Shown here: positions 54,972 through 62,924 of the stretch, in pieces
Numbering within the stretch: the stretch's first letter is position 1
Layout: every line of letters begins with the position of its first letter
Assembly: GCF_000189275.1 (NCBI RefSeq)
Contig: NZ_AEVT01000058.1
Coordinates: forward strand, 1-64,000
DNA from: Vibrio sinaloensis DSM 21326
Lineage (GTDB): Bacteria; Pseudomonadota; Gammaproteobacteria; Enterobacterales; Vibrionaceae
Length of the DNA stretch: 64,000 nucleotides
Direction: 5' to 3'
Translations under genes and position numbers: made by a program
The notes under the pieces: model-generated
Database searches by the model: none
Seen by the model: only the letters and a program-made list of their open reading frames with translations
What the model was told of the DNA's origin: nothing

Positions 54972-54995
54972 AAGGGTAACCCTTGGGTTGCCCTT
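54972..54995 (+). ncRNA. Intercistronic stem-loop between tctC and tctB
   Basis: AAGGGTAACC and GGTTGCCCTT pair with one G-U wobble around a four-base loop, six bases after the tctC stop, without a T run. It is not a separate RNA gene: it probably stabilises the tctC message or partially stops transcription, a common feature after binding-protein genes. Confidence 0.5.
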
Positions 54996-55158
54996 ACCCA
55001 TTTCGCCGTACATAAGCAAACTTTCAATCTCCTTGTTTATAGTTGTAAACAGTTAAGCCTCTTTGACTAGCAGCGAAGGCGCTTAGTTCGTTAGTGAAAC
55101 ATGCTCATTAACTCTTATGTACGGCCTTTTTCTTCCTAATACGCTAATGGAGTTGGAT

Positions 55159-55677
55159 ATGTCGGACTTGCCAACGAATTCTTTCCATAAAGGATCTTTC
55201 TTTACTAAAGAGAACCTGCTTTGCCGTGATCGTGTTGGTGCGATGATTTTTCTCCTCGTTTGCCTATGCTACGGCTACCAAACAACACTCATTCCCCTAT
55301 TTCCTGGTGATGAATACGAACCGTTCACTGCGCGAACCCTGCCAACCTTGCTGACATTCGCAGGTATTGGCCTATCGTTACTGCTTCTGGTAACAGGTCA
55401 ACCAGACAAACAAAGTGGCGCGGTTATGGATTTTAATTGGAAGCTACTTATTAGCTTTCTGATCTTGATGGCGTTGTATGGCGTTGGTCTCACTTACGTC
55501 GGTTTTGTCCTCGCAACAGGTTTTTTCTTACTCGCGGGCTTTTATTTGCTAGGCGAGAGAAACAAAAAGATATTGCTTGGCGCTTCTTTCCCATTTGTCA
55601 TCGCCTTTTACTTACTCCTTACCCAGGGACTCGATATCTATCTTGAACCGGGCATCATTTTCACCATGTGGTCGTAA
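55159..55677 (+). CDS. tctB: Tripartite tricarboxylate transporter small subunit TctB
   Basis: 172 residues. ATG 55159 is preferred to 55117 because GGAG lies 7 bp upstream. Four predicted membrane helices, with RVGAMIFLLVCLCYGYQTTLI as the first, match the TctB family. Poorly conserved at the sequence level but the position between tctC and tctA is diagnostic. Confidence 0.9.
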   Translation: MSDLPTNSFHKGSFFTKENLLCRDRVGAMIFLLVCLCYGYQTTLIPLFPGDEYEPFTARTLPTLLTFAGIGLSLLLLVTGQPDKQSGAVMDFNWKLLISFLILMALYGVGLTYVGFVLATGFFLLAGFYLLGERNKKILLGASFPFVIAFYLLLTQGLDIYLEPGIIFTMWS

Positions 55678-55694
55678 CATAGAAGGACATTGTT

Positions 55695-57221
55695 ATGTTA
55701 GATGGAATCTTACAAGGTCTCTCGACCGCTGTTATGCCAATGAACATCATGATGGTGATTGTTGGCTGTTTTGTCGGTACTTTTATCGGCATGCTACCCG
55801 GTCTTGGCCCCATTTCTGCGATCGCATTGATGATCCCAATCACTTACGGTCTAGACCCTTCATCGGGGCTGATCTTGATGGCGGGTGTTTACTATGGCGC
55901 GGTCTTTGGCGGCTCAACATCTTCTATTTTGATTAATGCTCCGGGCTGTTCGTCTACCGTCGTTACCGCCTTTGATGGCTACCCAATGGCACAAAAAGGT
56001 CAAGCAGGTAAAGCCCTCGCCTTAGCGGCATACTCATCATTCACAGGCGGTACCTTATCGGCAATCATGCTGCTTGTCGCTGCCCCAGCGTTAGCCAGTG
56101 TGTCACTTAGCTTCCAATCATCAGATTACTTCGCGCTCATGCTTCTCGGCTTATCAGCGGTTGCAGCATTCGCTGGTAAAGGTCAGGTCATTAAAGCTTG
56201 GATGATGACGATTTTAGGTTTAATGCTGTCAACAGTTGGTATTGACAAAGGGGTTGGCGTAGAGCGATTTACATTTGGTTTAACCGATCTGATGGATGGC
56301 TTTAGTTTCCTACTACTTGCAATGGCAACCTTCGCACTGGGCGAAACCTTAATGGGTATTTTAAAGCCTTCTCAAGATACACGCGATGAAGAGCAGAGTA
56401 AGCTGAGTAACATTGGTAGCATGAAAGTCACTAAAGAAGAGATTAAAGACGTCGCTCCTGTGTCGATCCGCTCTTCGATTCTTGGCTTCTTCACTGGCGT
56501 TTTACCCGGTGCAGGCGCAACCATTGCGGCTTTCTTGAGCTACGGCTTAGAGCGAAATCTTGCCCCTAAAGAGAAAAAAGACCAGTTTGGTAAAGGCAGT
56601 ATCCGTGGCTTAGTTGCACCAGAATCTGCAAACAACGCGGCGTCTAGCGGCTCGTTCGTTCCACTACTGACACTCGGTATCCCTGGCTCAGGAACCACAG
56701 CAATTATGTTGGGTGCACTGATCGCTTACGGTATCCAACCGGGTCCACGTCTGTTTGTTGAGCACCCTGATGTGTTCTGGTCTGTTATTATTTCCATGTA
56801 CTTCGGTAACATTGTGTTGGTGATTCTAAACTTGCCTTTGATTCCGTACATTTCGAAGCTACTGGCGGTGCCGAGAACCGTACTTTTGCCTATGATTTTG
56901 TTCTTCTCTATCACAGGTGTGTATTTGGTGTCATTTAACACCATGGATGTCTTCATTATGCTGTTGATTGCCATGGCAGCCATCGCACTGAGACTCGCTA
57001 ACTTCCCACTTGCACCGCTATTACTTGGCTTTATCCTAGGTGGTTTGATGGAAGAAAACTTACGCAGAGCATTGATGATCAGCGACGGTGAGTTGAGCTT
57101 CCTATGGGAGCGCCCTATCACTATGACCTTTACGGTTCTGGCTGTATTAGTGCTCAGTAGCCCGCTCCTCGTAAGACTGTTTCAAAAACTTAAGGCAGCA
57201 CCTATAAAAGCAGAGCAATAA
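55695..57221 (+). CDS. tctA: Tripartite tricarboxylate transporter large subunit TctA
   Basis: 508 residues with about 12 membrane helices. Family signatures GCFVGTFIGMLPGLGPISAI near residue 25, GGSTSSILINAPG and a second GVLPGAGATIAAFLSYG are all visible, as is GLVAPESANNAASSGSFVP. It forms the sodium- or proton-coupled transport channel. A terminator follows. Confidence 0.96.
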   Translation: MLDGILQGLSTAVMPMNIMMVIVGCFVGTFIGMLPGLGPISAIALMIPITYGLDPSSGLILMAGVYYGAVFGGSTSSILINAPGCSSTVVTAFDGYPMAQKGQAGKALALAAYSSFTGGTLSAIMLLVAAPALASVSLSFQSSDYFALMLLGLSAVAAFAGKGQVIKAWMMTILGLMLSTVGIDKGVGVERFTFGLTDLMDGFSFLLLAMATFALGETLMGILKPSQDTRDEEQSKLSNIGSMKVTKEEIKDVAPVSIRSSILGFFTGVLPGAGATIAAFLSYGLERNLAPKEKKDQFGKGSIRGLVAPESANNAASSGSFVPLLTLGIPGSGTTAIMLGALIAYGIQPGPRLFVEHPDVFWSVIISMYFGNIVLVILNLPLIPYISKLLAVPRTVLLPMILFFSITGVYLVSFNTMDVFIMLLIAMAAIALRLANFPLAPLLLGFILGGLMEENLRRALMISDGELSFLWERPITMTFTVLAVLVLSSPLLVRLFQKLKAAPIKAEQ

Positions 57222-57235
57222 TTACTCATCCAACC

Positions 57236-57267
57236 AAAAGCCAGTTAGCTCACTAACTGGCTTTTTT
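57236..57267 (+). terminator. Terminator of the tct operon
   Basis: AAAAGCCAGTTAG / CTAACTGGCTTTT, thirteen-base arms with a four-base loop and a T run, 15 bp after the tctA stop. Confidence 0.9.
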
Positions 57268-57373
57268 GTCCCCCTGACCTTTGCGTTACACGCATTCAAA
57301 TCGATATTAACAATTGTTAATGAGCCATCCATCAATGCCATTTATTATCCCGCTATAAAGAAAGGAGAAGACA

Positions 57374-57892
57374 ATGCTTGAGTGGAGAATCAAAAAGTTC
57401 GATCAATTAACTGTCCATGAGCTCTATGCGTTTTTGCGCCAACGAGTGGAGATTTTTATTGTTGAATTTAACGAGCCTTACAGCGATTTAGATGGCAAAG
57501 ATACACATCCAGAGACTTACCATGTAATGGGGTTTGATGGCGATAAATTGGTTGCTTACAGTCGAATTATGCCGCAGAAGCTTGGTTACCCGGTCGAAGT
57601 GTTACCTCTTATTGAAGGCAACGCGAATGACGTTTGCATTGGGCGAGTCATCGTAGACAAAGACTACCGTGGCAAACAGGTCGGTTTTGAGTTAATGCAA
57701 GTCTCTTTCGACGCGACAACACGACTATTTCCACAAGAGACCATTTTCATCTCTGCCCAAGAGCACCTTAAGGAGTACTACGGAAAATTTGGTTTTAAGG
57801 TGGTAACAGATCGTTACTACGAAGACGGATGTAAAATGCTTGGCTTACGCTACACACCAGCCAAGGCGCTTGAAACGCATTCACTCGGCTAA
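57374..57892 (+). CDS. elaA: ElaA-like GNAT acetyltransferase
   Basis: 172 residues. The N-terminal EWRIKKFDQLTVHELYAFL and RVEIFIVEFNEPYSDLDGKD segments follow E. coli ElaA closely, and the acetyl-CoA loop is in IGRVIVDKDYRGKQVGFEL. AAAGGAGAAG precedes the start. The acceptor is unknown. Monocistronic from the terminator upstream; a GC-rich dyad at 57910-57922 follows it without a T run. Confidence 0.88.
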   Translation: MLEWRIKKFDQLTVHELYAFLRQRVEIFIVEFNEPYSDLDGKDTHPETYHVMGFDGDKLVAYSRIMPQKLGYPVEVLPLIEGNANDVCIGRVIVDKDYRGKQVGFELMQVSFDATTRLFPQETIFISAQEHLKEYYGKFGFKVVTDRYYEDGCKMLGLRYTPAKALETHSLG

Positions 57893-58024
57893 ATGAACAC
57901 TCTTGTTTTGGGCGCAGCGCCCTGTTGCTGCCCCAACTTATTGTTTACCTGCGAATTCATTCAACCAATTGTTCCAAAGTGGATCGGCGTAACGGCTCTG
58001 TGCAGTGATTGCTCTACATTAATT

Positions 58025-58040
58025 TAGAGTATAAACTCTA
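58025..58040. promoter_or_regulatory. Operator-like inverted repeat upstream of the export operon
   Basis: TAGAGT-ATAA-ACTCTA, perfect 6-bp arms with a 4-bp centre, ending 28 bp before the TolC-family start. A TATAAA inside it could serve as a -10 element, so a bound repressor would block RNA polymerase. A TetR-type factor is possible, but none is encoded nearby. Confidence 0.55.
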
Positions 58041-58068
58041 GTATTTAACACTCAGAGTACAATTTACT

Positions 58069-59481
58069 ATGTCGATGCGTCCGTTAGCATTTCTGATTGG
58101 TTGTATGAGCCTAACGCCAACATACAGCAGTGCTGCCGCTATAAGCTTTGATCAAGCTTGGCAAGTCCTCCAACAAGAAAACAACTCACTCGCAGCCCAA
58201 CGTTCTAATGTAGAACGCTACGAGCATTTGCAAAACGCCACCGACAACCTAAACCTCCCCTCGATTACCCTAGGTGCGAATTACACACGGCTTGATACCG
58301 ACGTAACCGTATCGGGCGAGCAATTGTTTGAAAGTACCGGTGGCTCGCTTCCCGATTTAAGTGGATTTCCGATCCCGGGGCTTAACAATTTGATTGCAGG
58401 TCTCGGGGGCGTTACCTCTACCATTACAGAGCGCGATATTTTTAGCTCCTCTATCCGGGCAATTTGGCCAATCTTTACGGGTGGTCGAATCAATGCAGCT
58501 CAGTCTGCAGCGGAAGGAAAAAAAGAGCAGGCACAAAGTGAGCTTGCGATGGAAACTCAAGCGCGCTTCGAAGATCTCAGCAAGTACTATTTCTCTGTCC
58601 TGCTTGCACAAGATGTTGTCCAAACGCGTAAGCTTGTAGAACAAGGCTTAACCAAACACCGAGACAATGCCTTAAAACTAGAACAGCAAGGCCAGATAGC
58701 TCGAGTAGAAAGACTGCAAGCCGAATCGGCATTGGATCAAGCGGTTATTGAACGCAAAAAAGCGCAAAAAACGCTCGACATTACCCAAGCGGCTCTCACT
58801 CAGATTCTTAACCAACAATCCCCTGTTGAACCGGCAGATCACCTGTTCATCAATCAAAGCCTTCCACCGCTTGATGCTTTCATTGACCGCACGTTAGATA
58901 CCTATCCAGGGTTAGATTTACTCGACGCGAAACAAAAACAGGCTGACAGCCTAATCAAAGCAGAGCAAGGTAAGTACTACCCAGAAGTCTACTTATACGG
59001 TGACTACAGCCTCTACGAAGATGATTCACTTGCCAGCCAGATGAAACCAGATTGGCTAGTCGGCGTCGGTGTAAATATCCCTTTGATTGAATCAAGTGGT
59101 CGAAGTGATCAAGTAAAAGCGGCGCACAGTGCCGTTTCCCAAGTTAAATATCTAAAAGCTCAAGCAAGGCAGGATCTCGCGGTGCTGGTGCAAAAAACGT
59201 ATCTCGAAGCCCAACAAGCTCAAGAAGAGGTACAAGGCTTGGCTTCCAGCGTTCAACTCGCTCAGGAAAACCTCAAGCTTAGAGAAAAAGCATTTTCGCA
59301 GGGTCTATCGACGTCAACCGATGTAGTCGATGCACAACTCTATCTCGCCAGTGTGCAAACGCAAAAATCAGCCGCCAGCTTCAATTACCTAATTTCACTG
59401 TCTAAGCTTCTCGCGCTCTCCGATGAGATGAACGCCTTTAGCCAGTACCAACATAACGCCATCAAGATATCGGACATGTAA
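58069..59481 (+). CDS. TolC-family outer-membrane efflux protein
   Basis: 470 residues. A signal peptide (MSMRPLAFLIGCMSLTPTYSSAAA) and the two helical OEP repeats: FEDLSKYYFSVLLAQDVV in the first and AQARQDLAVLVQKTYLEAQQAQEEV in the second. It is the outer-membrane channel of the export system with the next three genes. It is distinct in sequence from the TolC-like protein at 1911. Confidence 0.9.
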   Translation: MSMRPLAFLIGCMSLTPTYSSAAAISFDQAWQVLQQENNSLAAQRSNVERYEHLQNATDNLNLPSITLGANYTRLDTDVTVSGEQLFESTGGSLPDLSGFPIPGLNNLIAGLGGVTSTITERDIFSSSIRAIWPIFTGGRINAAQSAAEGKKEQAQSELAMETQARFEDLSKYYFSVLLAQDVVQTRKLVEQGLTKHRDNALKLEQQGQIARVERLQAESALDQAVIERKKAQKTLDITQAALTQILNQQSPVEPADHLFINQSLPPLDAFIDRTLDTYPGLDLLDAKQKQADSLIKAEQGKYYPEVYLYGDYSLYEDDSLASQMKPDWLVGVGVNIPLIESSGRSDQVKAAHSAVSQVKYLKAQARQDLAVLVQKTYLEAQQAQEEVQGLASSVQLAQENLKLREKAFSQGLSTSTDVVDAQLYLASVQTQKSAASFNYLISLSKLLALSDEMNAFSQYQHNAIKISDM

Positions 59482-59490
59482 GGATCCAAG

Positions 59491-60468
59491 ATGAAACAAG
59501 CAAAACCAATTGTCATCACCGCAACGGCGATTGCCCTCGCATCTTGGGTTGGCTACAGTTTTTACCAAGCGTATCAGCCTAAGCCACTTAAATTGCAGGG
59601 ACAAATCGAGTCGCAGCAATACAGTATCTCTTCCAAAGTGCCGGGGCGTATCGATCAAGTATTGGTTCGCAAAGGTGACCAAATTGAAAAAGGTGACCTT
59701 ATCTTTACCCTGCATAGCCCAGAAATTGCAGCCAAATTAGAGCAAGCCAAAGCGGGTGAAAAAGCAGCAGGTGCATTAGCTCTCGAAGCGGAAAAAGGGG
59801 CTCGTAGTCAGCAAATACAAGCGGCAAAAGATCAGTGGCTCAAAGCCAAAGCAGCGGCGGCTTTGATGGAGAAAACTTACCTACGCGTAAACAACCTGTT
59901 TAGCGACGGTGTTGTGGCCGAGCAAAAAAGAGATGAAGCCAAAACGCAGTGGGACGCTGCGAAATACACGGAAAGTGCCGCTTTCCAGATGTATCAAATG
60001 GCCAAAGAAGGTGCTCGTAGTGAAACTAAAGTCGCCGCGGCTGAAAAAGCACGCATGGCTGCGGGGGCTGTTGCAGAGGTGGAAGCGTACGCACAAGACA
60101 CATCGATAGAGAGCTGGTTTGATGGCGAGGTTTCTCAAGTACTATTGCAAAGTGGCGAACTTGCACCTCAAGGATTTCCCGTTGTCACTGTTATCGATAA
60201 TCAAGACTCATGGGCGGTACTTAATGTGCGCGAAGATCGACTCATGCACTTTAAGAAAGGGGAAACCTTCAACGCTTTCGTACCAGCACTTGATAAAAGC
60301 ATCGAGTTTAAGGTGTCGCATATCGCTGCGATGGGAGATTTTGCGACTTGGCGTTCTACCGACGCGACACAAGGGTTCGACCTAAGAACATTTGAGGTAG
60401 AGGCTCGACCTACGCAAGCTAGCCAAGAATTGCGCATGGGCATGAGTTTGGTTGTTGAAATTCAATAG
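59491..60468 (+). CDS. HlyD/EmrA-family membrane fusion protein
   Basis: 325 residues. N-terminal membrane anchor (~8-25), lipoyl-like half (SISSKVPGRIDQVLVRKGDQ), a helical hairpin rich in Ala/Lys/Glu (~95-200) and the second lipoyl/beta-barrel half (LNVREDRLMHFKKGE). It joins the inner-membrane permeases to the TolC-like channel. Similar in plan to YbhG and YhiI proteins. 9 bp after the TolC gene and 8 bp before the first permease. Confidence 0.9.
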   Translation: MKQAKPIVITATAIALASWVGYSFYQAYQPKPLKLQGQIESQQYSISSKVPGRIDQVLVRKGDQIEKGDLIFTLHSPEIAAKLEQAKAGEKAAGALALEAEKGARSQQIQAAKDQWLKAKAAAALMEKTYLRVNNLFSDGVVAEQKRDEAKTQWDAAKYTESAAFQMYQMAKEGARSETKVAAAEKARMAAGAVAEVEAYAQDTSIESWFDGEVSQVLLQSGELAPQGFPVVTVIDNQDSWAVLNVREDRLMHFKKGETFNAFVPALDKSIEFKVSHIAAMGDFATWRSTDATQGFDLRTFEVEARPTQASQELRMGMSLVVEIQ

Positions 60469-60476
60469 TATTTGAT

Positions 60477-61646
60477 ATGAGTATGTCAACTGTACCTCAG
60501 CTATCAATAGTTCGACGCGATAAGTGGTTACTGTCGAGCTTGACTTGGATTCCAATACTGTTAGCGCTGCTGATTTGGGCAATCTTTTCTGCCGGAATCG
60601 CACGAGATTTGCCTGTGGGAATAGTGGATTTATCCAATAGTGCGCTGTCTCAAAAACTGGTCCGCTATTATGATGCAACCTCCGCAATTAAGGTTAATCA
60701 TTCCTATCAAGACGTTGCACAAGCTAAAACAGCATTGATTCACCGTGAAATCTACGCGTATGCAATCATTCCTTCGGATTTCGAGCAGAACATATACAAG
60801 CAACTCGCCCCCCAAGTCAGCGTGTTTTACAACAGCCAAATGATCTTGGTGGGTAAGCTGCTTAATTCCGCGTTCCTGCAAGCTCAAGGGATGTTTAATG
60901 CCCAACTAAGCGTTGGGTCACAACTCCTGCATGGTGACACGGCTTTGCTTTCTGCAATGGGGCAGGCTGTACCAATTCGCAGCCAAATTACCCCACTGTT
61001 CAATAAAAACTCCAACTACGCGCAGTTTTTGGTTTCCGCTATCGTTCCGGCGCTGTGGCAGATCATTGTTGTCGTCACAACGATTCTTATCTTAGCGGCC
61101 AATCACAGAGACCGTGGATTGCGAGGGTGGCTTGAGCATTCACCTTTCAAAACCTTGATTAATACACTCTTGCCCTACTCGTTTGTGTTTGCATTACAAG
61201 GCTTGGCATATCTGTGCTGGTTCTATCTTGGGTTTGAGTGGCCAATGAACGGAAGCATGCTAGCACTCGTTATTGCGCAGTGGTTCACCCTGCTCTCTTG
61301 TATGGCGATGGGTTGCCTGTTTTTCTTCTTAACTTTGGATCCAGCAAGAGCCATGAGTTTTTCTGGCGCATTCACCGCTCCAAGTTTTGCTTTTATGGGC
61401 ATTACATTTCCAGTGTCAGACATGAACTCTTTCGCTCAGTTTTGGCGCAGCCTGCTGCCTATCAGCCATTACATTGAAGTCCAAGTAAGCCAAGTCAGTT
61501 ATGGACAGAACTGGCTCGAGTCGATGGTTCATTTAGTGCCGATGTTCGGCTATGCCATTCCATTTCTGTTGAGCCTGATATTGATACGAAAACACGTCAC
61601 CGCCGAAATTCAACACAGCGCACCAATAAGCAAGGAGCCACTGTGA
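60477..61646 (+). CDS. ABC-2 type permease, first of two
   Basis: 389 residues. One N-terminal helix (~20-42), an extracytoplasmic domain (~45-185; LPVGIVDLSNSALSQKLVRYYDA) and about five C-terminal helices, the plan of YhhJ/YbhR-like ABC-2 permeases. AFMGITFPVSDMNSFAQFWRS is a typical ABC-2 segment. It overlaps the second permease by 4 bp. No ATP-binding subunit is encoded in the operon. Confidence 0.87.
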   Translation: MSMSTVPQLSIVRRDKWLLSSLTWIPILLALLIWAIFSAGIARDLPVGIVDLSNSALSQKLVRYYDATSAIKVNHSYQDVAQAKTALIHREIYAYAIIPSDFEQNIYKQLAPQVSVFYNSQMILVGKLLNSAFLQAQGMFNAQLSVGSQLLHGDTALLSAMGQAVPIRSQITPLFNKNSNYAQFLVSAIVPALWQIIVVVTTILILAANHRDRGLRGWLEHSPFKTLINTLLPYSFVFALQGLAYLCWFYLGFEWPMNGSMLALVIAQWFTLLSCMAMGCLFFFLTLDPARAMSFSGAFTAPSFAFMGITFPVSDMNSFAQFWRSLLPISHYIEVQVSQVSYGQNWLESMVHLVPMFGYAIPFLLSLILIRKHVTAEIQHSAPISKEPL

Positions 61647-62767
61647 ATATCTTCCAGCTCATTAAAGCCGAACTCCATGCGTTGTTGACCAACCCTGTTG
61701 TGGTTCTCACCGTCTTTGGCGGCGTTGTATTTTACTCCTTTCTCTATCCACTGCCCTATAGCCAGCAGACGCCGAGAGAGCAGCAGATCAGTGTCGTCAA
61801 TCTGGATAAAAGTCAAACCAGCTATCAACTCGAACGTATGGTCGATGCCACACCCCAAGTACAGGTTGTCCAACGTGATTACACATTGGAAGACGCCCAC
61901 CAAGCGTTTTTACGTGGTGACATCAGCGGCATTTTAGTCATTCCAGAACACTTCTATAAAGACTTAATGCTAGGCAAAAGCCCGACACTCTCTTACGCAG
62001 GTGATGCGTCCTATTTTTTAGTTTATGGCACCATTGTTGAAGGACTGGCTCAGGCGGGAGGAACCTTGGCTGCTCAAACTAAGGTGGCGAAATTGCTTAT
62101 CGATGGCAAACCACTCTCGTTAGCATCCGAGCAATACGCAGCCACAAAACTAAATCTCAAGCCCACCTTCAACCCTCGTATGGGGTACATAGACTACGTG
62201 GTACCCGCCGTGTTTGTGTTGATCTTACAGCAAACGTTGGCAATGGCATCAGGCTTAATGGTAGGCAGCCAAAAACAGGGTCGAGGCTACTGGAGTAAAG
62301 TGTCCACCAGCCAGCTAATGATGGTAAGGACAATGGTGCTGGTGGGTATCTATTATTTACTGAGCATGTACTACTTTGGCGCAAGTTTTAGCCTCCATGG
62401 TATCAGTCAGCTGGCGCATGCCAGTGATCTCCTGACCATGCTGCTGCCCTTTCTTGTTGGCTCTTGTTCCATCGGCATTTTACTCGGAGCCATTACGCCC
62501 AGAAGAGAGTTAGTTACTCTAACGGTGCTTATCAGCTCAATGCCACTGGTGTTTAGCGCGGGATTTATTTGGCCAGTCGAAATGATACCAGCCCCGATAG
62601 TTTGGCTAGCTCAACTGTTTCCAAGCACTGTTGGTATCCAAGGCTTTCTCACCCTTAATCAAATGGGAGGGAGCTGGGTTGATGCCCTGCCAAATTACAC
62701 CCAGCTTTGGCTACAAGCGATATTATGGAGCTTGGTCGCTTGGTGGGCACTGCGCAAGTCCCATTAA
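61643..62767 (+). CDS. ABC-2 type permease, second of two
   Basis: 374 residues from GTG 61643 (AAGGAG 6 bp upstream, start overlaps the previous stop). Same plan as its neighbour: N-terminal helix, extracytoplasmic domain (ISVVNLDKSQTSYQLERMV), five C-terminal helices and the segment FSAGFIWPVEMIPAPIVWLAQL. Together the two would form a heterodimeric permease. The substrate is unknown. Operon ends in a terminator. Confidence 0.87.
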   Translation: MNIFQLIKAELHALLTNPVVVLTVFGGVVFYSFLYPLPYSQQTPREQQISVVNLDKSQTSYQLERMVDATPQVQVVQRDYTLEDAHQAFLRGDISGILVIPEHFYKDLMLGKSPTLSYAGDASYFLVYGTIVEGLAQAGGTLAAQTKVAKLLIDGKPLSLASEQYAATKLNLKPTFNPRMGYIDYVVPAVFVLILQQTLAMASGLMVGSQKQGRGYWSKVSTSQLMMVRTMVLVGIYYLLSMYYFGASFSLHGISQLAHASDLLTMLLPFLVGSCSIGILLGAITPRRELVTLTVLISSMPLVFSAGFIWPVEMIPAPIVWLAQLFPSTVGIQGFLTLNQMGGSWVDALPNYTQLWLQAILWSLVAWWALRKSH

Positions 62768-62774
62768 TCGATGG

Positions 62775-62801
62775 ATGACCAGCCAAGTGCTGGTCATTTT
62801 T
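62775..62801 (+). terminator. Terminator of the export operon
   Basis: ATGACCAGC / GCTGGTCAT with a five-base loop and a T run, 7 bp after the permease stop. Confidence 0.88.
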
Positions 62802-62924
62802 GTATCTAGGTCAAGATTTGGTTAAAAGCATCAATTTTAAAGCTTTTCATGTTTTAAGCGCATAGTACCTAGTAGATAATTTAAGCTACGCTTTATTAAA
62901 CCAATAACAATGAAATAACGCTCT

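Noticed and set aside
57910..57922. GGGC/GCCC dyad after the ElaA-like gene as a terminator
   Set aside because: The stem is short and no T run follows.
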